In this document: positions 39,001 through 47,209 of the stretch, in pieces
Numbering within the stretch: position 1 is the stretch's first letter
How the letters are laid out: each line of letters begins with the position of its first letter
Assembly: GCA_023634235.1 (NCBI GenBank)
Contig: JAMKCF010000015.1
Location: forward strand, 9,830,087 to 9,894,086
Source of the DNA: Pisaster brevispinus
Taxonomy: Eukaryota > Echinodermata > Asteroidea > Forcipulatida > Asteriidae
DNA: 64,000 nucleotides
Reading direction: 5' to 3'
Notes under the pieces: generated by a model
The model's input: the letters and a program-made list of their open reading frames with translations, nothing else
Databases searched by the model: none
What the model was told of the DNA's origin: nothing
Translations under genes and position numbers: made by a program

Positions 39001-39383
39001 CGTGAGATTAGTAGCTTCTTACAGGTACGATTTGAATTATGAAGCTCTGAAAATTTTCCGCCCCAGAAATGGACCCCCTTTTCTAGGACTCTGTAACTGT
39101 GTATAGCACAGAGGAGGGGTCCTACATGTCTAGTGCTAGCATGTGTGTAGATAATTTGTCCATTTATTTGTTTGTATTTTTTATTTTGTTATGAAATACC
39201 TTCATCCTCCTCTGCAGGTGATTGTAACTTAGGTGTCGTTGGTGAGCTGGTTGTCATATCAGCAAGTTCCCGTAAACAGAGCCATTCTCCATCCACAGAA
39301 ACCCGAAAATTACACAAATAAATGGTTTCAGCCATGGCCCCGCCCTGCTGGTCACCTTCACGAGATGGGACGTCCACATCCAT
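8932..39383 (-). CDS. RUFY: RUN and FYVE domain-containing protein (RUFY1/2/3 group), complete, 14 coding exons
   Basis: Fourteen exons join in frame on the minus strand: 39200-39383, 31263-31445, 28882-28999, 23078-23179, 22237-22428, 20552-20699, 17660-17761, 16130-16246, 15045-15212, 13680-13777, 11958-12044, 10522-10746, 9593-9719 and 8932-9069. They encode 662 residues. The N-terminus ([19 protein letters not shown] at 19-37) matches the RUFY3-type start; RUN domain about 70-250; coiled coil about 260-575; FYVE about 590-658, with W595xxD598, RKHHCR at 616-621 and paired Zn-binding cysteines. Vertebrate relatives act as effectors of small GTPases on endosomes and lysosomes, with FYVE binding PI3P; the same role here is inferred. 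The first ATG follows an in-frame TGA 15 codons upstream. One oddity is RCC where FYVE domains usually have RVC. Length is close to vertebrate RUFY1-3. It probably predates the vertebrate duplication, so no paralogue number is assigned. Confidence 0.95.
9150..9330 (+). mobile_element. Possible 3' fragment of a non-LTR retrotransposon
   Basis: One plus-strand frame reads [17 protein letters not shown] then stop, like the C-terminal FKxxLKTHLF tail of CR1/L2-type reverse transcriptases. It is short and decayed. Confidence 0.35.
9593..9719 (-). CDS. RUFY: RUFY coding exon 13 (FYVE finger, first half)
   Basis: Encodes [20 protein letters not shown], then [20 protein letters not shown] and RK. 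It supplies the WxxD motif and the first CxxC Zn pair. The intron splits the RKHHCR motif between Lys and His. Confidence 0.95.
10522..10746 (-). CDS. RUFY: RUFY coding exon 12 (coiled coil)
   Basis: Encodes [40 protein letters not shown] and on to [15 protein letters not shown], matching the family sequence before the FYVE finger. Acceptor AATCTAG, donor AGCGA|GTAAGT. Confidence 0.93.
11958..12044 (-). CDS. RUFY: RUFY coding exon 11 (coiled coil)
   Basis: Encodes [20 protein letters not shown] and QIAERDAKR, charged heptad-like sequence. Acceptor CTCACAG, donor AAGCG|GTAAGA. Confidence 0.88.
13276..13606. repeat. 39-bp minisatellite, about 8.5 copies, in a RUFY intron
   Basis: Units pair TGGATGTGTTGGGTGTGTGT with TGGAAGACTAGAGCTGCTG every 39 bases. 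Because 39 is 13 codons, the plus strand stays open for 128 residues of a 13-residue repeat ([13 protein letters not shown]). It lies between RUFY exons 10 and 11, beginning about 75 bases past the exon 10 donor. The open frame is judged a by-product of the period. Confidence 0.93.
13680..13777 (-). CDS. RUFY: RUFY coding exon 10 (coiled coil)
   Basis: Encodes [20 protein letters not shown] and [13 protein letters not shown]. The acceptor is ACCAAAG, weaker than the others; the exon length and frame fit exactly between exons 9 and 11. A 39-bp minisatellite sits just downstream in the intron. Confidence 0.85.
14160..14240 (-). mobile_element. tRNA-like SINE remnant
   Basis: On the minus strand an A-box-like TTGGCTCAGTGGTTTC is followed about 40 bases on by the B-box GGTTCAATCCC. 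Pairing of acceptor arms is not evident, so a SINE remnant is favoured over a tRNA gene. Confidence 0.4.
15045..15212 (-). CDS. RUFY: RUFY coding exon 9 (coiled coil)
   Basis: Encodes [20 protein letters not shown] then [32 protein letters not shown] is nearly invariant among RUFY proteins. Acceptor AATCAG, donor CTACAG|GTAATG. Confidence 0.94.
15557..15800 (-). mobile_element. 5'-truncated CR1/L2-like non-LTR retrotransposon, 3' end
   Basis: The minus strand encodes [20 protein letters not shown] then [17 protein letters not shown], the typical end of this reverse transcriptase class. It is followed by a short 3' tail containing TATATAGCGCC next to a (TAT)n microsatellite. It lies between RUFY exons 8 and 9, in the same orientation as RUFY. 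Confidence 0.75.
16130..16246 (-). CDS. RUFY: RUFY coding exon 8 (coiled coil)
   Basis: Encodes [20 protein letters not shown] and [19 protein letters not shown], phase 0 at both ends. Corresponds to the ETYxxSRxGLxExY stretch of RUFY1-3. Confidence 0.92.
16562..16827. mobile_element. Two MITE-like copies head to head (GGGCTC family, copies 2 and 3)
   Basis: A minus-oriented copy (16562-16670) meets a plus-oriented copy (16669-16827) at CGGCCCAGGGCTC. Both carry the CTTTGTGAAAT/TTTCACAAAG ends and the GATGTCACA core. Copy 2 lacks its distal terminus. Confidence 0.7.
17660..17761 (-). CDS. RUFY: RUFY coding exon 7 (coiled coil)
   Basis: Encodes [20 protein letters not shown] and [14 protein letters not shown], phase 0 at both ends. 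It follows exon 6 to restore the family sequence EELAVANN. Acceptor GTTTAG, donor CTGCAG|GTAAAC. Confidence 0.9.
18765..20555. repeat. 61-bp minisatellite (about 29 copies) repeating a 5' splice site
   Basis: The array is about 29 near-identical 61-base units plus six bases. On the minus strand each unit starts GGAGGTGAGTGTGGACTGTG and continues AGGGTTACAATGTTCAGGTC. It directly abuts RUFY exon 6, whose real donor is GAG|GTGAGTG; every unit carries the same nine bases GAGGTGAGT. Two units (near 19510 and 19945) have an extra ACATGTAC-type 8-base insert and lie exactly 435 bases apart, i.e. seven units. Sequence variation is very low, suggesting recent expansion. Extension of the exon into the array meets a stop in the second unit. 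Confidence 0.97.
20552..20699 (-). CDS. RUFY: RUFY coding exon 6 (coiled coil start)
   Basis: Encodes [20 protein letters not shown] and onward to SSNQAKEE; VLDQKNYxEExNRHL is diagnostic for RUFY. The donor is GAGGAG|GTGAGTG. The last four exon bases and the first intron bases are copied about 29 times in the adjacent 61-bp minisatellite, so this exon has many downstream look-alike donors. Confidence 0.94.
20842..20915 (-). mobile_element. tRNA-derived SINE (GGTCTAGTGG family)
   Basis: The minus strand has A-box TGGTCTAGTGGTAAGATAT and B-box GGTTCGAATCTC at tRNA-like spacing. A second copy lies near 52806. The acceptor-stem halves do not pair well, so a functional tRNA is unlikely. Confidence 0.55.
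21466..22052. mobile_element. CpG-rich DNA element with imperfect terminal inverted repeats
   Basis: The left end reads GGGCATTTCAAACC then GCAGGGTCATGG. The right end, reversed, reads GGCCATTTAAAACC then GTAGGGTCATGG. The interior is much richer in CpG than the surrounding intron and has no transposase frame. It lies between RUFY exons 5 and 6. Confidence 0.55.
22237..22428 (-). CDS. RUFY: RUFY coding exon 5 (end of RUN domain)
   Basis: Encodes [40 protein letters not shown] and [11 protein letters not shown], the C-terminal half of the RUN domain. Acceptor TTGACAG, donor TCAGG|GTAAAG. A CpG-rich TIR element lies in the next intron. Confidence 0.94.
22727..22795 (-). mobile_element. SINE head fragment
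   Basis: Minus-strand AAATAGGGAGACCACCAATA then TAGGGCTAG matches the 5' head of the SINE at 40926-41055. The pol III box region is absent. A G-rich tract lies just upstream on the plus strand. Confidence 0.4.
23078..23179 (-). CDS. RUFY: RUFY coding exon 4 (RUN domain)
   Basis: Encodes [20 protein letters not shown] and [28 protein letters not shown] is the most conserved RUN block. Acceptor CTACAG, donor TTAAG|GTATTT. Confidence 0.94.
23341..23370. repeat. (ATTC)n microsatellite
   Basis: About seven tandem ATTC tetramers in the intron between RUFY exons 3 and 4. Confidence 0.9.
25306..26665. mobile_element. Non-autonomous TIR element, about 1.36 kb
   Basis: AGGGACCATGGATAAATTA at 25306 is repeated inverted at the right end. 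Sub-terminal regions on both sides are rich in TGCGT words. No transposase-like frame is present, and a target duplication is not clear. A perfect hairpin lies near the middle. It is within the large RUFY intron. Confidence 0.6.
25841..25891. repeat. Perfect 22-bp inverted repeat, 7-base loop
   Basis: Bases 25841-25862 (TTTCCTATTGGCTGAATTCC then TA) are an exact reverse complement of 25870-25891, separated by AATTGTG. A third partial copy, GCTGAATTCCTA, sits at 25809. Confidence 0.95.
27691..28620 (+). CDS. Intronless rhodopsin-class (class A) G protein-coupled receptor
   Basis: A single 309-residue open frame with seven hydrophobic segments. Visible landmarks: N-glycosylation site N2-F-T; N35 in TM1; LAVSD 59-63 in TM2; WPYG 82-85; C89 and C168 for the usual extracellular disulfide; E113-R114-Y115 at the end of TM3 (DRY variant); W141 in TM4; P189 in TM5. 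TM6 has SGSYTP 235-240 instead of CWxP, and TM7 has NVLIY 273-277 instead of NPxxY. The position equivalent to 3.32 is Lys96, so it is not an amine receptor of the Asp type. It would sit in the plasma membrane and couple to G proteins; ligand unknown. It is nested in an intron of RUFY, opposite strand. Invertebrate deuterostomes have large families of such lineage-specific intronless receptors; this is probably one. The rare TM6/TM7 motifs may mean altered activation. Confidence 0.9.
   Translation: MNFTQYRDSSGLSPAFLALRTCILAIIGLLIISANILCIAVIRRITTAADSTKVLMTSLAVSDLLVGFSVVLDVVPSVLDRWPYGALGCEIFTVVKFTIFLMTIGAIVFINIERYLAITKPFKFPVWCFKKRVTKLVIGSWIIAPFFITSLKFIFKVPAKYFAFEAFCFADMNPNIANILTLIIAVVLPVLIFTCVYFPIIKISRKHELRRGAQNEDAADNKALKTFLVVAIVFSGSYTPYLVYRIVSQQSTSDIPLLHFTLACLGVSNSFVNVLIYCMFNASFRQIAKQIISEKFRCFKKPNIVPVNV
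28882..28999 (-). CDS. RUFY: RUFY coding exon 3 (RUN domain)
   Basis: Encodes [20 protein letters not shown] and [19 protein letters not shown], a hallmark RUN-domain segment of RUFY proteins. Acceptor TTTTTTCAG, donor ATAAA|GTAAGC. The nested GPCR gene lies in the intron after this exon, on the other strand. Confidence 0.93.
29115..29190 (+). mobile_element. tRNA-derived SINE fragment
   Basis: AGGGAGACCGCCAACATAGG then GCTGAATAGCTCAGTTGGTA shows the same head and A-box as the 40926-41055 copy. The B-box half is lost beyond GTTAATCCC. Confidence 0.55.
29214..29690 (-). mobile_element. 5'-truncated CR1/L2-like non-LTR retrotransposon, 3' end
   Basis: The minus strand encodes [20 protein letters not shown], the conserved LxWLPVxxRIxFKIL block of the reverse transcriptase. 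Further on, frame-disrupted, are GFIGPxxxxxL and LLKTELF-like sequence, then a 3' tail with GCGCTATATAAG and a TTA/TAT microsatellite. It lies between RUFY exons 2 and 3. Confidence 0.8.
31263..31445 (-). CDS. RUFY: RUFY coding exon 2 (RUN domain start)
   Basis: Reads [20 protein letters not shown], then [20 protein letters not shown] and [15 protein letters not shown], the first helices of the RUN domain. The acceptor GCAG|AAAAC was chosen over a nearby ACAG because only it gives the frame that joins exon 1. Donor AAAAT|GTAAGC. Confidence 0.92.
32702..33414. mobile_element. TIR element with GTTTACACTAGATCC ends
   Basis: The left end CGTTTACACTAGATCCAGAA then AGGTGGAT is repeated inverted at the right as ATCCACCTTTTTGGATC then TAGTGTAAACG. 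Several internal GGATCAGACCCGG and GTGTAAACG words repeat near the ends. The interior has no transposase. Superfamily not assigned. Confidence 0.65.
34145..34445 (+). mobile_element. tRNA-derived SINE
   Basis: A-box-like CATGGCCTAGCGGTCTAC is followed by B-box GGTTCGAATCCCC. Then comes the linker CCCTTGAGAAAGGCACTAC seen in many marine invertebrate SINEs and a tail ending near GATATCTCGCCTTTACAAAA. It is nested between the arms of the 33601-35348 foldback. Confidence 0.65.
34710..34945. repeat. Imperfect inverted repeat inside the foldback element
   Basis: GAGGTAGGAAAAATGAAC near 34728 pairs with GTTCATTTTTCCTACCTC near 34929, and GTGTGAGAAAAAAAAAG pairs with CTTTTTTTCTCACAC-like sequence inside. 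Opposite-strand open frames of 104 and 113 residues here arise from this symmetry. Confidence 0.8.
35349..36529. other. RUFY intron 1: no gene seen
   Basis: AT-rich intron sequence. Minus-strand open frames of up to 137 residues lack family features, splice context and coding-like composition. Confidence 0.5.
36530..36665. repeat. GC-rich segment with short palindromes, in RUFY intron 1
   Basis: A GC-rich island in AT-rich intron contains GGGGTGCAACCCC and GGGGCAGCGCCCC, two short hairpins. The preceding TTTTTTTAGAACCGGTTAA is echoed in direct orientation at about 37006 (TTTTTTAGAACTGGTTAG). Probably a dispersed repeat; identity unknown. Confidence 0.4.
38634..39088. mobile_element. Foldback/MITE element of 455 bp next to RUFY exon 1
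   Basis: TCCTAGATATGAGGGTCC at the left matches the inverted right end GGACCCCCTTTTCTAGGA. Arms continue inward through CATAATTCAAAT and GAAGCTACTAAT on each side with about 75-80% identity. It ends about 110 bases from the RUFY exon 1 donor. Confidence 0.75.
39200..39383 (-). CDS. RUFY: RUFY coding exon 1 (start codon)
   Basis: Encodes residues 1-61 plus one base of codon 62. Translation starts [15 protein letters not shown] and continues [18 protein letters not shown], the RUFY2/3-type N-terminal segment. The donor is GAAG|GTATTT. The second Met (residue 17) is an alternative start. A foldback element lies about 110 bases into the following intron. Confidence 0.9.
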
Positions 39384-40925
39384 TCTGGCAAGATTTCCTT
39401 GTTTTACTGTCAGTTTAGATGTGACTCAATCAGTGTTTTAGGGTAATGTTACCAGCCCTGGCTAGAACTCAATGTGATTTTCGTTCCAAAAATTCAATGC
39501 ATCTTTTGTATTCTTGCAAAGTTTTTCTTTATATTATAAGATCAGAGTATGAGCAATGTACAGTGTACAATGTACAATACTCATAGAAACATTGACATCT
39601 CATTTATCTTCAGAATAAATTGGGACTCTTTTTTTAAGAATACATGTGAACTTCACTTCCTCTAGAATGCAAATTTTGAAGTGAAATTTCAATGAATTTA
39701 GAACGACAAAAATGGTGGGAAGAGTTGTTATCACACTCCACACAGCAGTGCACAGAAATCTAACAAGTACAGATAATGAAACGTTTTTGTGTTTTAAACA
39801 CAAGTTAGACGTAGATCAGGGTGGGTATTGGCTGTCAATGAAGGGACGGGAAGAATAATCCAAATGACCACGGTACTCCCAAATTTGAAGACGCAGATGG
39901 ATTATTTTACTTGCAAAGTGGAGAACTGTGGAGACACTGATGACAAACACTATAAGAATGACAACAAGAAGCATCCACAGCATTGAAGGTTAGGATTGAG
40001 GATCAGATGTCATGCAGAATAAATAGCTCTCCAACAATGAGGTGATGCAGCAGACATCATCAGGGTAAAGTAAACCAAGAATCCAACCATGTCCCTGGCT
40101 AAACTACTGGAGTACGTGAACTTCTGCTTGCAAGACAATCTCCTACATGTGCATTAAAAGAGATCCAAGATGCATGCCTCACTAGTGATGCTGTGTTGTT
40201 TCTACCCATCTGGAAAACTACATCCCACAGATCCACTTTCATCTCTATTTCAGAAATCAGTCAGCTTGAGACGGCGCCTGAGAACAGCCAACTGGGAGGA
40301 AATTGGAAATGTGTGCTCTGTCTTTGAGAGATGCAGTATACATACGGCACCTGCCTGTGGGAACAGAGTATTGCAGCTAATTATCATTCCCACAGCCAGC
40401 TTGGTGCTGCAACCATAGGACGACGGCAGAGAGAGAGAGAGAGAGAGAGCTGATCTTAATAGATGGCGTGAGCTGAATATACTTAGTGTGCACTTTGATA
40501 TTAAAGGGGGTATATTTCTTAATGGTGTGTATAGTTCATAGAAGCATATCTGTACAATATGCTTACATCCATACATTACACTATACCACCGAAGCACAGA
40601 ATTGCTAGCAGGCTTGATAACTTTTTTCAACTTTTGTGAGTTGGAGTTGTTACAAAGAAATCATGATTCAAAAGGGGAAACATTTCATACCAGACTGTGC
40701 AATAGTGATGAATCAAGTTGTACATTGCTGTATGCTTTTGGTAGTTTCAAGGGTGATAAGGAAGTTTACACTGGCATGACAAAAGCTCCATTTGTGAATG
40801 TCAGAAAATGAAACCAGAAAGTAAAAAGGCAACATCAATTTACATTAATATAATTATTCTCAACCTCATAAAACTACAGATACACGTGGTTTTATTTTTG
40901 TGTGAAAAAAAATGACAAAGAAAAA

Positions 40926-41055
40926 TTGATTAGGATCAAAATTTGAACCTGGGACCTCCGGATTAACATGCCGGCACTCTACCAGCTGAGCTATCTAGCC
41001 CTACATTATGTATGATGGTGGTCTCCCTGTTTTGTCAATATTTTCATTTGGGTGG
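40926..41055 (-). mobile_element. tRNA-derived SINE, most complete copy of its family
   Basis: Minus strand: head CAGGGAGACCACCATCATAC, A-box TAGCTCAGCTGGTAGAG, then GGCATGTTAATCCGGAGGTC and B-box GGTTCAAATTT. Related fragments lie at 6255, 22727 and 29115. The head before the A-box and the B-box mismatch argue against a functional tRNA. Confidence 0.6.
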
Positions 41056-43026
41056 TTTATAGAGGAATTCCTCCATGCATTCCAGTTGTTACCCTGTACA
41101 TTGCATAAGAAATAATAAGAATTCAGAGTGACAAGAGTTTCACTTTGTGCTGTCCTTTTAAGCATACATTTCTGTTTGTCAATTTATGAATGGATGATCA
41201 AACTTTTTAAAAAAACCTACATAATACACAGACGCAAACTATCTTCAAGCAAACTTAAATCCTTGGTTTCGATTGGTCGATCCATAGCAACAAGAGTGTG
41301 TCTTTAGTGATATGAACCTGTATTGCACAGCCCATCAAACCTTGTTTTATAATACGCTGTTTTAACTCCATGTATCGTGCTATTTTAAGCTATATATTAC
41401 AGTTTGCTTTCAGAAGATAAATACGTTATCACGGTAGCCCTAATGGAATACCAACAAATATAGCGCCTCTGCATCCCATATCCACTGAGATGAGATGCAG
41501 AAGTGCTTGTGTGATAACATAGTACACGTATTATCAGGGATGTGATAGGCTGTTGAAAAAAACCCTGAACTGTGAGCGCAAAGCGCGAAAAGCTTGCGAG
41601 GGCGAAAACTTGCGAGCTCGAAGTTTACTTACATACATTTATCTTTTGTTTTAAAAGCCCTAATCTGCACTCTGGGCATGCTTTTTGGTTTTGTCTTCAT
41701 GTTTTTTATGGTCTTAATTATACAAATGTTAAAAATTCTAAAAAATGTTTTTACAAAATTGGGGGGGGGGGTAAGAACGGATTTCCGAAAAAAAACGGAG
41801 AAATCACATTCCTAATTATGTGTGAACTAGTACTTACAGACTAAAACAGTCATGCACTTTTTTGCAAAAAAAGAGGTGGGCCTACTGCCTCGCACACAAA
41901 ATTGTGTACAGTATTTTTCAGTATTCTAAGGCACTAAAAAGGAAAAAAGAAGAAATCAGCTGATCCGCTGAAAAGTTACATGCCTGAATAAATGTGTACA
42001 CCTTTAAAATTATGACCGCTTCAGACAATAAAGGAGTGCATTGTCAATTCTGCATTGTATGACTCCTACTAAATTATTTATTCTCAATTTTTAATCTTAG
42101 GTGCATGGCGGGCATAAGAATCGCCACTGTAGGGCTTTAAAACTACAGTGGGTACACTTTAATGTCTGATGTGGAGAGACTGAATATTAATAGGTGACTG
42201 TTTTTAAAGGATACCACAGATCCTTGATATAATAGTAGATGTTTCCTCCACTACGCTGCAGTCATCATACGACTCTGGATTGCTAACTCAAGGACAAAGT
42301 CATCCAATGTGCTCAGTGGCAGCATTCAAAGGGAACACCAATTACAGAGGAAACAAAGCCACTGACTGTCTTTATGTTTGTAATTCAGTATTGATGAAAT
42401 GAACATGTGATTTGAACTTGAGCTTCTTGTCAGACAGGACTGTACCATCTGAAGAGACAGGGGTGGTTTATTTGAGTAGGACTTGAATACTTCATTTTGA
42501 CCATATGTTTGGAATGAGAACGGTGGACTCATTGACAGTGGGTTCGCATGGTACAGTTTAGAATGAGCCCTGTGTGCATAGTCTTAAAAAAAGTGAATTC
42601 AATGAATGTGTTTCTCAGTATGAAAAAACCTCTTGTTGATCAACATACTGCACACCTTGTAGTGTGTTAGCTTTTACAAGATCAAGTGCTGCAATCAGTT
42701 CTACATGTTTTTAACACAAGTAGTCTTTCAGTGTTCTCCCCATGATACACAAGCTAGCGTATCGGGGCAATACGCGCCAATTGCGTGCTGATACAAGGAC
42801 ATTTCGGCCAATATGCAAAACAAAATAATAATAATAATTTATAATAATTTTGGTTTTAATCTCAAAAGAATAATCAAGAGCAAAAAACATAGAATGCTCC
42901 AGACTGCACAGTAGAAAACATTCCAAAGACCTTGTTTCAATTCACTGTGCTTTGGCCAAATATCCATAAAAAAGTTGTCCAGAATGCCCCACAGTTTTGA
43001 AAAATCCTGGGGAGAACCTTGTCTTT

Positions 43027-43176
43027 CAGTAACAGTGTAAGCTTAATAGTATGATCACAGTGACAAGAGTTCCATTCAGTAACAGTGTAAGCTTAAAAGT
43101 ATGATCACAGTGACAAGAGTTCCATTCAGTACTACAGTGTAAGCTTAATAGTATGATCACAGTGACAAGAGTTCCA
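43027..43176. repeat. 50-bp tandem repeat, 3 copies
   Basis: CAGTAACAGTGTAAGCTTAA then TAGTATGATCACAGTGACAA is repeated at 43027, 43077 and about 43127 with few changes. Confidence 0.9.
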
Positions 43177-44305
43177 TTTTCAAGCATGTTTGAAATTAGA
43201 AAGTACAGTGTAGATAGGTTGCAACAGATGCCATCTTTATGGTATGGGCACATTTTATTTTGGCTTGCAGGCGTGTCAAATTATTAACGCAGCCGCTTCG
43301 TTCAAGCTAACCCATCCTGCAATGAGTTTTGTGAAATGTGTGCGTGCTGCATGCCATTCTCACGCAAAACACAAGACTGTGTGTTCCAAATTGCCTGTAA
43401 AGATAGCGATTTACATCATATTGCAACCTATGTATCTATAGTCAGGTCCCATATTAATTATTATCAACCAAGTTTTCAACCAAGTCATCAGTAAACAATT
43501 TGACCTTTTTCCCTCATTGTACAGAAAAATAACTCTCTAAGAGAACCAAATTATATAAGGACAGCCAACTTATAAAAAATATAAGCATGCAGTACAAAGT
43601 ACAAATGTAGTCAGGTAGTTTCATTACAAAAGCACAGTGGGATGTAAAGAAATGCAGGCCTCCATGAGCAAGTGACTGAATTTGAGTACAATTTATGTAC
43701 AATGCACCTTCTGGGATTGGTCGGGTCATAGGTTGGTTTTTGTCACCATAATGCTGATATATAGGCATAATTAAGAGTCACCAGGGAAGATTTCGGCTGA
43801 ATACAGTAGTGTCTACTTGTTGAGAAAACAGCAAAAACTGTCAAGGTACAGTACATGTACCATATTTTCATCAAGAATGTTAAATCCATCCACATTTAGC
43901 GAGGTGACAGCGGGTACCAACCACATCTCTGGCTGCAGCATTCACAAATGGACACAATGGAAATTTGCATCTCCAAAATTTACCTTAAGGTGAGTTTTGG
44001 AGATTCAAATTTTGTCTATACTTTTATTGACTTCTAAACAACGGGGGTATTTCAGGAGAAATTATTTGGCATGATGCTTACTACCATTACCATCTTTATA
44101 ACAAGGAAGCTTTCAGATAGAAATTACACATAACACTTCAGGGTCATTACCACAGTATGACCCAACATGTACCTTCAAAAATGTTAAATTGTTGATGGTT
44201 AAATACAATAACTACCTTTGACTTTAGCTCTATTACAGTAGAGAATTTAAGTGCTGTTCAGGCCAATGGACAAACTCCTTTCTATTACCAGGATAATTAA
44301 GAGGA

Positions 44306-44455
44306 AATCACCTCAGGGTCTGACACCCAGGGCAATAAGGTATGCACAATTTTGAACGCATAGAGCATGAATGTATAATGTAATCAAACCACATCAGGTA
44401 ACCAAATCACCTCAGGGTCTGACACCCCAGGAAATAAGGTACGCATAATTTTGGA
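44306..44455. repeat. 100-bp spaced direct duplication
   Basis: AAATCACCTCAGGGTCTGAC at about 44306 recurs at about 44406, with the following AATAAGGTATGCACAATTTT also repeated with minor changes. Confidence 0.8.
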
Positions 44456-45519
44456 AAACATAAGAGGATGAATGTAATCAAACAGGTGAAATTTTGTTTA
44501 CATTTGTTTAAGGGAAAAATAGCCATGATTACATAAACTTGTTGCCTCACATGCCTCATGTATGATGTACTGTATTAGATGCACATGTACATAGTCTTCT
44601 TTTACTCAAACACAATGCACAACATGCAAGTATAATTTGTACTCACCTTTCAAAAGTAAAAGTCCATCATCTACATAACATGTACATTACAGCTAACATT
44701 TTGTTTTACTATTTTACAGACTTTTGTACAATACGTGTAATTTCCCTTTCATACATGTATACCCTATTGACACTTGGCAGTTAGTTCATGGCAGATCTTC
44801 TCTCACATGCACTTTAATAGAGGAACAAAGAATATACACATTGTCATTGTACAGATTATTGTGATTTGCAATTCAAGCCAGTGAATGTGACTGAGGGTCA
44901 AGATATCATGTGTACTTACATGAACAAACAGTAGTTGCCAATACAGTACACTTAATACGTGTACTAAGAGTACAAAGCTGTAAAGTTGTCTCACATACAA
45001 TTATTATGAACACAAACTAACTACATGAATTTAGATTGGATGGTTGTTTGGATAGAAGTCCAAGTTCAGCCAGACGTTGTATTTTGACAACAGAGGGCAC
45101 TGCATACACTTCAGCTTCAACTGAAACTTGTTTTGACTACAGGGACAGACTGTACACCAGACGGAGCAGCATCTGCACCAGATATATCTGGACAACTCAG
45201 TAAATCAATGTTTTAGTTCAAGAATGAAAGAAAAGGACAGGAGTCCAACTCGGCCAGGAAACAAACATAGCAAGATCTAGACCCATTTGGGAAAATGCTG
45301 CCATTGCTCCTAGCTCTATGAAGAAAAAAGGTGTTTAATAATCCTTTTTTCTTGGCTACATAATGGTCACCTGGTTACCACAGACCACTCACCATTTTTA
45401 AAAACCTTTTTGATATTTTATTACCTTAGACATTGTTCTGAACTGCAGCCCATGTAGTACTAACTGTACGTCAAAAATGTGATACCACATCTTTCTTTGC
45501 GCTGATTTAGGCCTAATGT

Positions 45520-45600
45520 AATAATAATAATAATAATATATTGTATTTGTATAGCGCCTACTGCAGGCCAGCCTCTAAGCGCTTAACATTCAGTATTTCC
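45520..45600 (-). mobile_element. Retrotransposon 3' tail fragment
   Basis: Minus-strand GGCGCTATACAAATACAATA followed by (TTA)n has the same TATAGCGC-plus-microsatellite layout as the tails at 15557 and 29214. No coding part remains. Confidence 0.45.
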
Positions 45601-46284
45601 TGCAAGGTATTTGGGGCTACGTTTGAAGTATGAGAGTGAGACCTACTCCTTAATAAACCAGTCACAGTTGAACTACATGTAACATACAACTGTGATCTCT
45701 GTTTTATCATATCAGAGCCCTGTTGTACTGAACACGTAGGCTCTGTTGTACGTAGGCCTATGTACTACGATGTACATGTTAATTACTATTGTTTCAAGAT
45801 GGGTTTGGCTTGCGTTTATGATCGCATCATCCATAATGCAACAACTACATGTATGCATTATGTTCGTAGTTGTATGAAATCCCTATCTTTAAAATAAGTT
45901 CTAGCCTGGGTGTAGTCAACAAGAGCCACAAAGAAAAAAGTGTCTTTGTCCTGTTTGTTTTCCCAGGCCGATACATTGTGCCATAACGTAATGTACAGCA
46001 AACACACATGAGAGGAATTCAGGTCTACAACAAAACCAATCTGCCTTATTTTTCATGCTCAATGGAAAAAGATGCTGAATCCGGCATCACATTTTCACTA
46101 TCTGCACTCAATGAAACAACAAAAACAGTTTTGTACACCATGTCTTACATCTTTGTATTTTGTCAGAAGGAGTGATAAACTGGTGGTCAGATGGAGCAGT
46201 CTGCCACTCTTCCATTCAAACACTCAGTCAATGAAATGAGAGTTAGATGTACATGTGTAACTGAATCTACAATTAAGACTACTA

Positions 46285-47209
46285 GCCTCAATGAGCCCCT
46301 ATTCTAATCCCCTAGCACCACTGGGTCCTAGTGTACATAGTCCGCTTTCAGCCCCACTGGGTCCTAGTACATGTGCATGTATTCCACTAGGTTCCACTCA
46401 GTCCTAGTATAATCCACTGGTCCTACTGGGTCCTAGTGTAATCCACCCTAAGCCCAACTGGGTCCTAGTATAATCCACTAGCCCTACAGGGTCCTCGTAT
46501 AGTCCACTAGCCCCACTGGGTCCTAGTATAGTCCACTAGCCCCACTGGGTCCTAGTATAGTCCACTAGCCCCACTGGATCCTTGTATAGTCCACTAGCCC
46601 CACTGGGTCCTAGTACATGTATATAGTCCACAAGCCCCACTTGGTCCTAGTGTAGTCTACTAGCCCCACTGGGTCCTAATGTAGTACAGTCCACTAGCCC
46701 CACTGGGTCCTAGTATAGTCCATTCGCCCCCACTGCGTCCTAGTATAATCCACCATCCCCACTGGGTCCTAGTATAATCAACCATCCCCACTGGGTCCTA
46801 GTATAATCTACCATCCCCACTGGGTCCTAGTAATATCCACTAGCCCCACTGGGTCCTAGTAAAGTCAACTAGTCCCACTGGGTCCTAGTATATAGTCCAC
46901 TAGCCCCACTGGGTCCTAGTATAGTCCACTAGCCCCACTGGGTTCTAGTATAGTCTACTAGCCCCACTTGGTCCTAGTATAAACCGCTAACCCCACTGGG
47001 TCCTAGTAGGCATAATAGCCCCACTGGGTCCTAGTAAAGTCAACTAGCCCCACTGGGTCCTAGTAAACTTATGCATAGTCCACTAGCCCCACTGGGTCCT
47101 CGTACTGTACATGTATAATTCACTAGCCCCACTGACTGGGTTCTAGTATAGTCCACCTTAAGCCCCATTGGATCCTAATCCACTTGCTCCACTTGGTCCT
47201 ACAGTCCAC
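46285..47209. repeat. 29-bp minisatellite, about 30 copies
   Basis: Units of CCACTAGCCCCACTGGGTCC plus TAGTATAGT recur with 27-40 base spacing. The array is interrupted at 47210 by the foldback element and resumes at 48398-48434. Confidence 0.93.

Larger units (their letters stand above)
39384..46284. other. Intergenic or 5' flank: no coding exon seen
   Basis: Upstream of the RUFY start codon. Holds (GA)n at 40427-40449, a SINE at 40926-41055, three 50-bp tandem copies from 43027, a 100-bp direct duplication at about 44306/44406, and a retrotransposon tail at 45520-45600. 5' untranslated exons of RUFY or later exons of a gene starting at 49438 could lie here but were not recognised. Confidence 0.5.

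Noticed and set aside
40170..40630. Opposite-strand open frames of 82 and 126 residues near a (GA)n tract
   Set aside because: No splice-bounded exon, domain or start context was recognised; the minus frame runs through the microsatellite as Ser-Leu repeats.
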